NCBI GenBank assembly: GCA_948468325.1
Contig: CAOKHR010000169.1
Location: 1-5,664 of the forward strand
Direction of reading: 5' to 3'
DNA: 5,664 nucleotides
Source: an uncultured Lachnospiraceae bacterium
GTDB taxonomy: Bacteria > Bacillota > Clostridia > Lachnospirales > Lachnospiraceae
The position numbers were made by a program, and so were the translations under genes. The notes beneath the pieces were generated by a model. That model had not been told where the DNA came from. It saw only the letters and a list, made by a program, of their open reading frames with translations, and did no database searches. Below are positions 4,781 to 5,664 of this stretch, one piece after another; position 1 is the stretch's first letter; every line of letters starts with the position of its first letter.

Positions 4781-5664
4781 CTAATCCTGTATTGCCGCCA
4801 TAAGCGCCGGTATCAGCTGTTTCTTTCTGGATACAACTCCTTTCAGAAGATAACCGCTTTCTTCTCTTATGGCTGTAAATGCACGGCGGATCAATCCGTC
4901 TGCCGCTTCACCTACACTTAGTAATATTGTAGATTCTTCTACTATATCTGTCAACATCACAAAAATCATATCTAGCTTCCGGATTTTTAAAACTTCCGGA
5001 ATATAATCTTTTAGCTTTTCCCCTACTGTTTCTAATTCTTCTTTGCTCATGGCGCTTAACTGTGCGATGCCGAATTCATACTGGTCGACTGTAAATGTCT
5101 TAAAATCCTGATAAAGAATTTCCTCCGGTGTTTTATGATTGAAATCACTGCCCGCCTGAAACATATTCTTTGCAAGTATCTCAATATCAATTCCGGCAAT
5201 ATTCGCCAGCTCTTCCGCTGCTGCCCTGTCAACGGCCGTACAGGTCGGCGAACGGAACATCAGTGTATCGGAAATAATTGCCGCACATAAAAGCCCTGCT
5301 ATTTCTTTTGGAATTTCAATATCTTTTTCCCTGTACATCTGGAAAATAATCGTCGACGTACATCCCAGCGGCTGATTGCGGAAAAACACGGGAGAAATTG
5401 TTTCCAGGCTTCCCAGTCTGTGATGGTCGATAATTTCTAAAATTTCTGCACCGCCGATTCCGTCGACTGCCTGTGTTTTTTCGTTGTGATCGACTAAAAT
5501 AATTTTTTTCTTCTGGGTATTAAACAAATATCTTCGGGAAATCATCCCTACATAATTGTTGTCTTCGTCTACAATCGGAAAATCCCTGTGCCGTACTTTG
5601 GACATAACTTCTTTTACATCATCTACATAATCTTCCAGATCAAACTGAATCAAATTATTTTTTG
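4781..5664 (-). CDS. Manganese-dependent inorganic pyrophosphatase, family II CBS-domain type (5' end missing)
   Basis: This DHH-superfamily enzyme hydrolyses pyrophosphate to phosphate with Mn2+ or Co2+, driving biosynthesis forward. The frame remains open to the right edge with no stop (KNN precedes the TTG at 5653), so that TTG is not a real start and 293 residues of a longer protein are visible. Counting from 5653, residues 1-45 are the end of a CBS domain (FPIVDEDNNYVGMISRRYL). Next come LVDHNE (54-59), IIDHHR (74-79) and SDTLMFRSPT (128-137), the later metal-binding motifs of family II. The DHHA2 domain follows, ending in SRKKQ (275-279), the pyrophosphate-binding signature. The first DHH motifs, the first CBS domain and any DRTGG domain would lie outside the window. 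A CBS domain inserted before DHN/DHH marks the CBS-PPase subgroup, which is controlled by adenine nucleotides in characterised members. mecA follows 39 bp downstream. Confidence 0.93.
   Translation of the reverse strand, partial: KNNLIQFDLEDYVDDVKEVMSKVRHRDFPIVDEDNNYVGMISRRYLFNTQKKKIILVDHNEKTQAVDGIGGAEILEIIDHHRLGSLETISPVFFRNQPLGCTSTIIFQMYREKDIEIPKEIAGLLCAAIISDTLMFRSPTCTAVDRAAAEELANIAGIDIEILAKNMFQAGSDFNHKTPEEILYQDFKTFTVDQYEFGIAQLSAMSKEELETVGEKLKDYIPEVLKIRKLDMIFVMLTDIVEESTILLSVGEAADGLIRRAFTAIREESGYLLKGVVSRKKQLIPALMAAIQD

Noticed and set aside
1..5664. Novel defence, mobile or CRISPR-like system
   Set aside because: All sizeable genes belong to recognised core families, spacing is tight, and there are no repeat arrays, transposase or integrase motifs, or terminal inverted repeats. 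The only accessory-like sequence is the short element at 2110-2162.

Overview
The window looks like an ordinary chromosomal housekeeping segment from an anaerobic, low-to-moderate GC Firmicute of class Clostridia, most likely Lachnospiraceae. The evidence is a Rho factor with a long acidic insert next to ribosomal protein L31 and a DUF1385 protein, a short single-module malic enzyme followed by a DUF4364 protein, a MecA adaptor, a family II pyrophosphatase of the CBS-domain type, and strong AGGAG-type ribosome binding sites. The family assignment is inferred from protein recognition, not from a search.

Layout. (1) Bases 1-2199 form a leftward transcription unit: rho, then rpmE (L31), then a DUF1385 gene cut off by the left edge. 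rpmE has its own sigma-A promoter and a short leader, and an intrinsic terminator follows it. Rho has a leader of about 210 nt holding two stem-loops. (2) Bases 2066-2306 are a divergent regulatory region: the rho promoter faces left and the malic enzyme promoter faces right, with their -35 boxes about 10 bp apart. (3) Bases 2314-3994 form a rightward pair, malic enzyme and a DUF4364 winged-helix-like protein, overlapping by 8 bp. (4) A strong bidirectional terminator at 3995-4042 separates them from a second leftward unit. (5) Bases 4058-5664 hold mecA and, upstream of it, a Mn-dependent inorganic pyrophosphatase whose 5' part lies beyond the right edge.

Functionally the genes are unrelated core functions: transcription termination and translation (rho, rpmE), malate-to-pyruvate conversion (malic enzyme), regulated proteolysis (MecA with ClpC) and pyrophosphate removal. 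For three genes the longest open frame is misleading. rho, rpmE and the malic enzyme each have an internal ATG with a good Shine-Dalgarno sequence, while the upstream TTG or GTG codons have none; those ATGs are used here.

I found no mobile element, CRISPR array, tRNA, rRNA or novel defence-like system. The parts most worth a second look are non-coding: the structured, partly mirror-symmetric element in the rho leader (about 2110-2162), the L31 leader hairpin, and a duplicated 9-mer around the rpmE start site.
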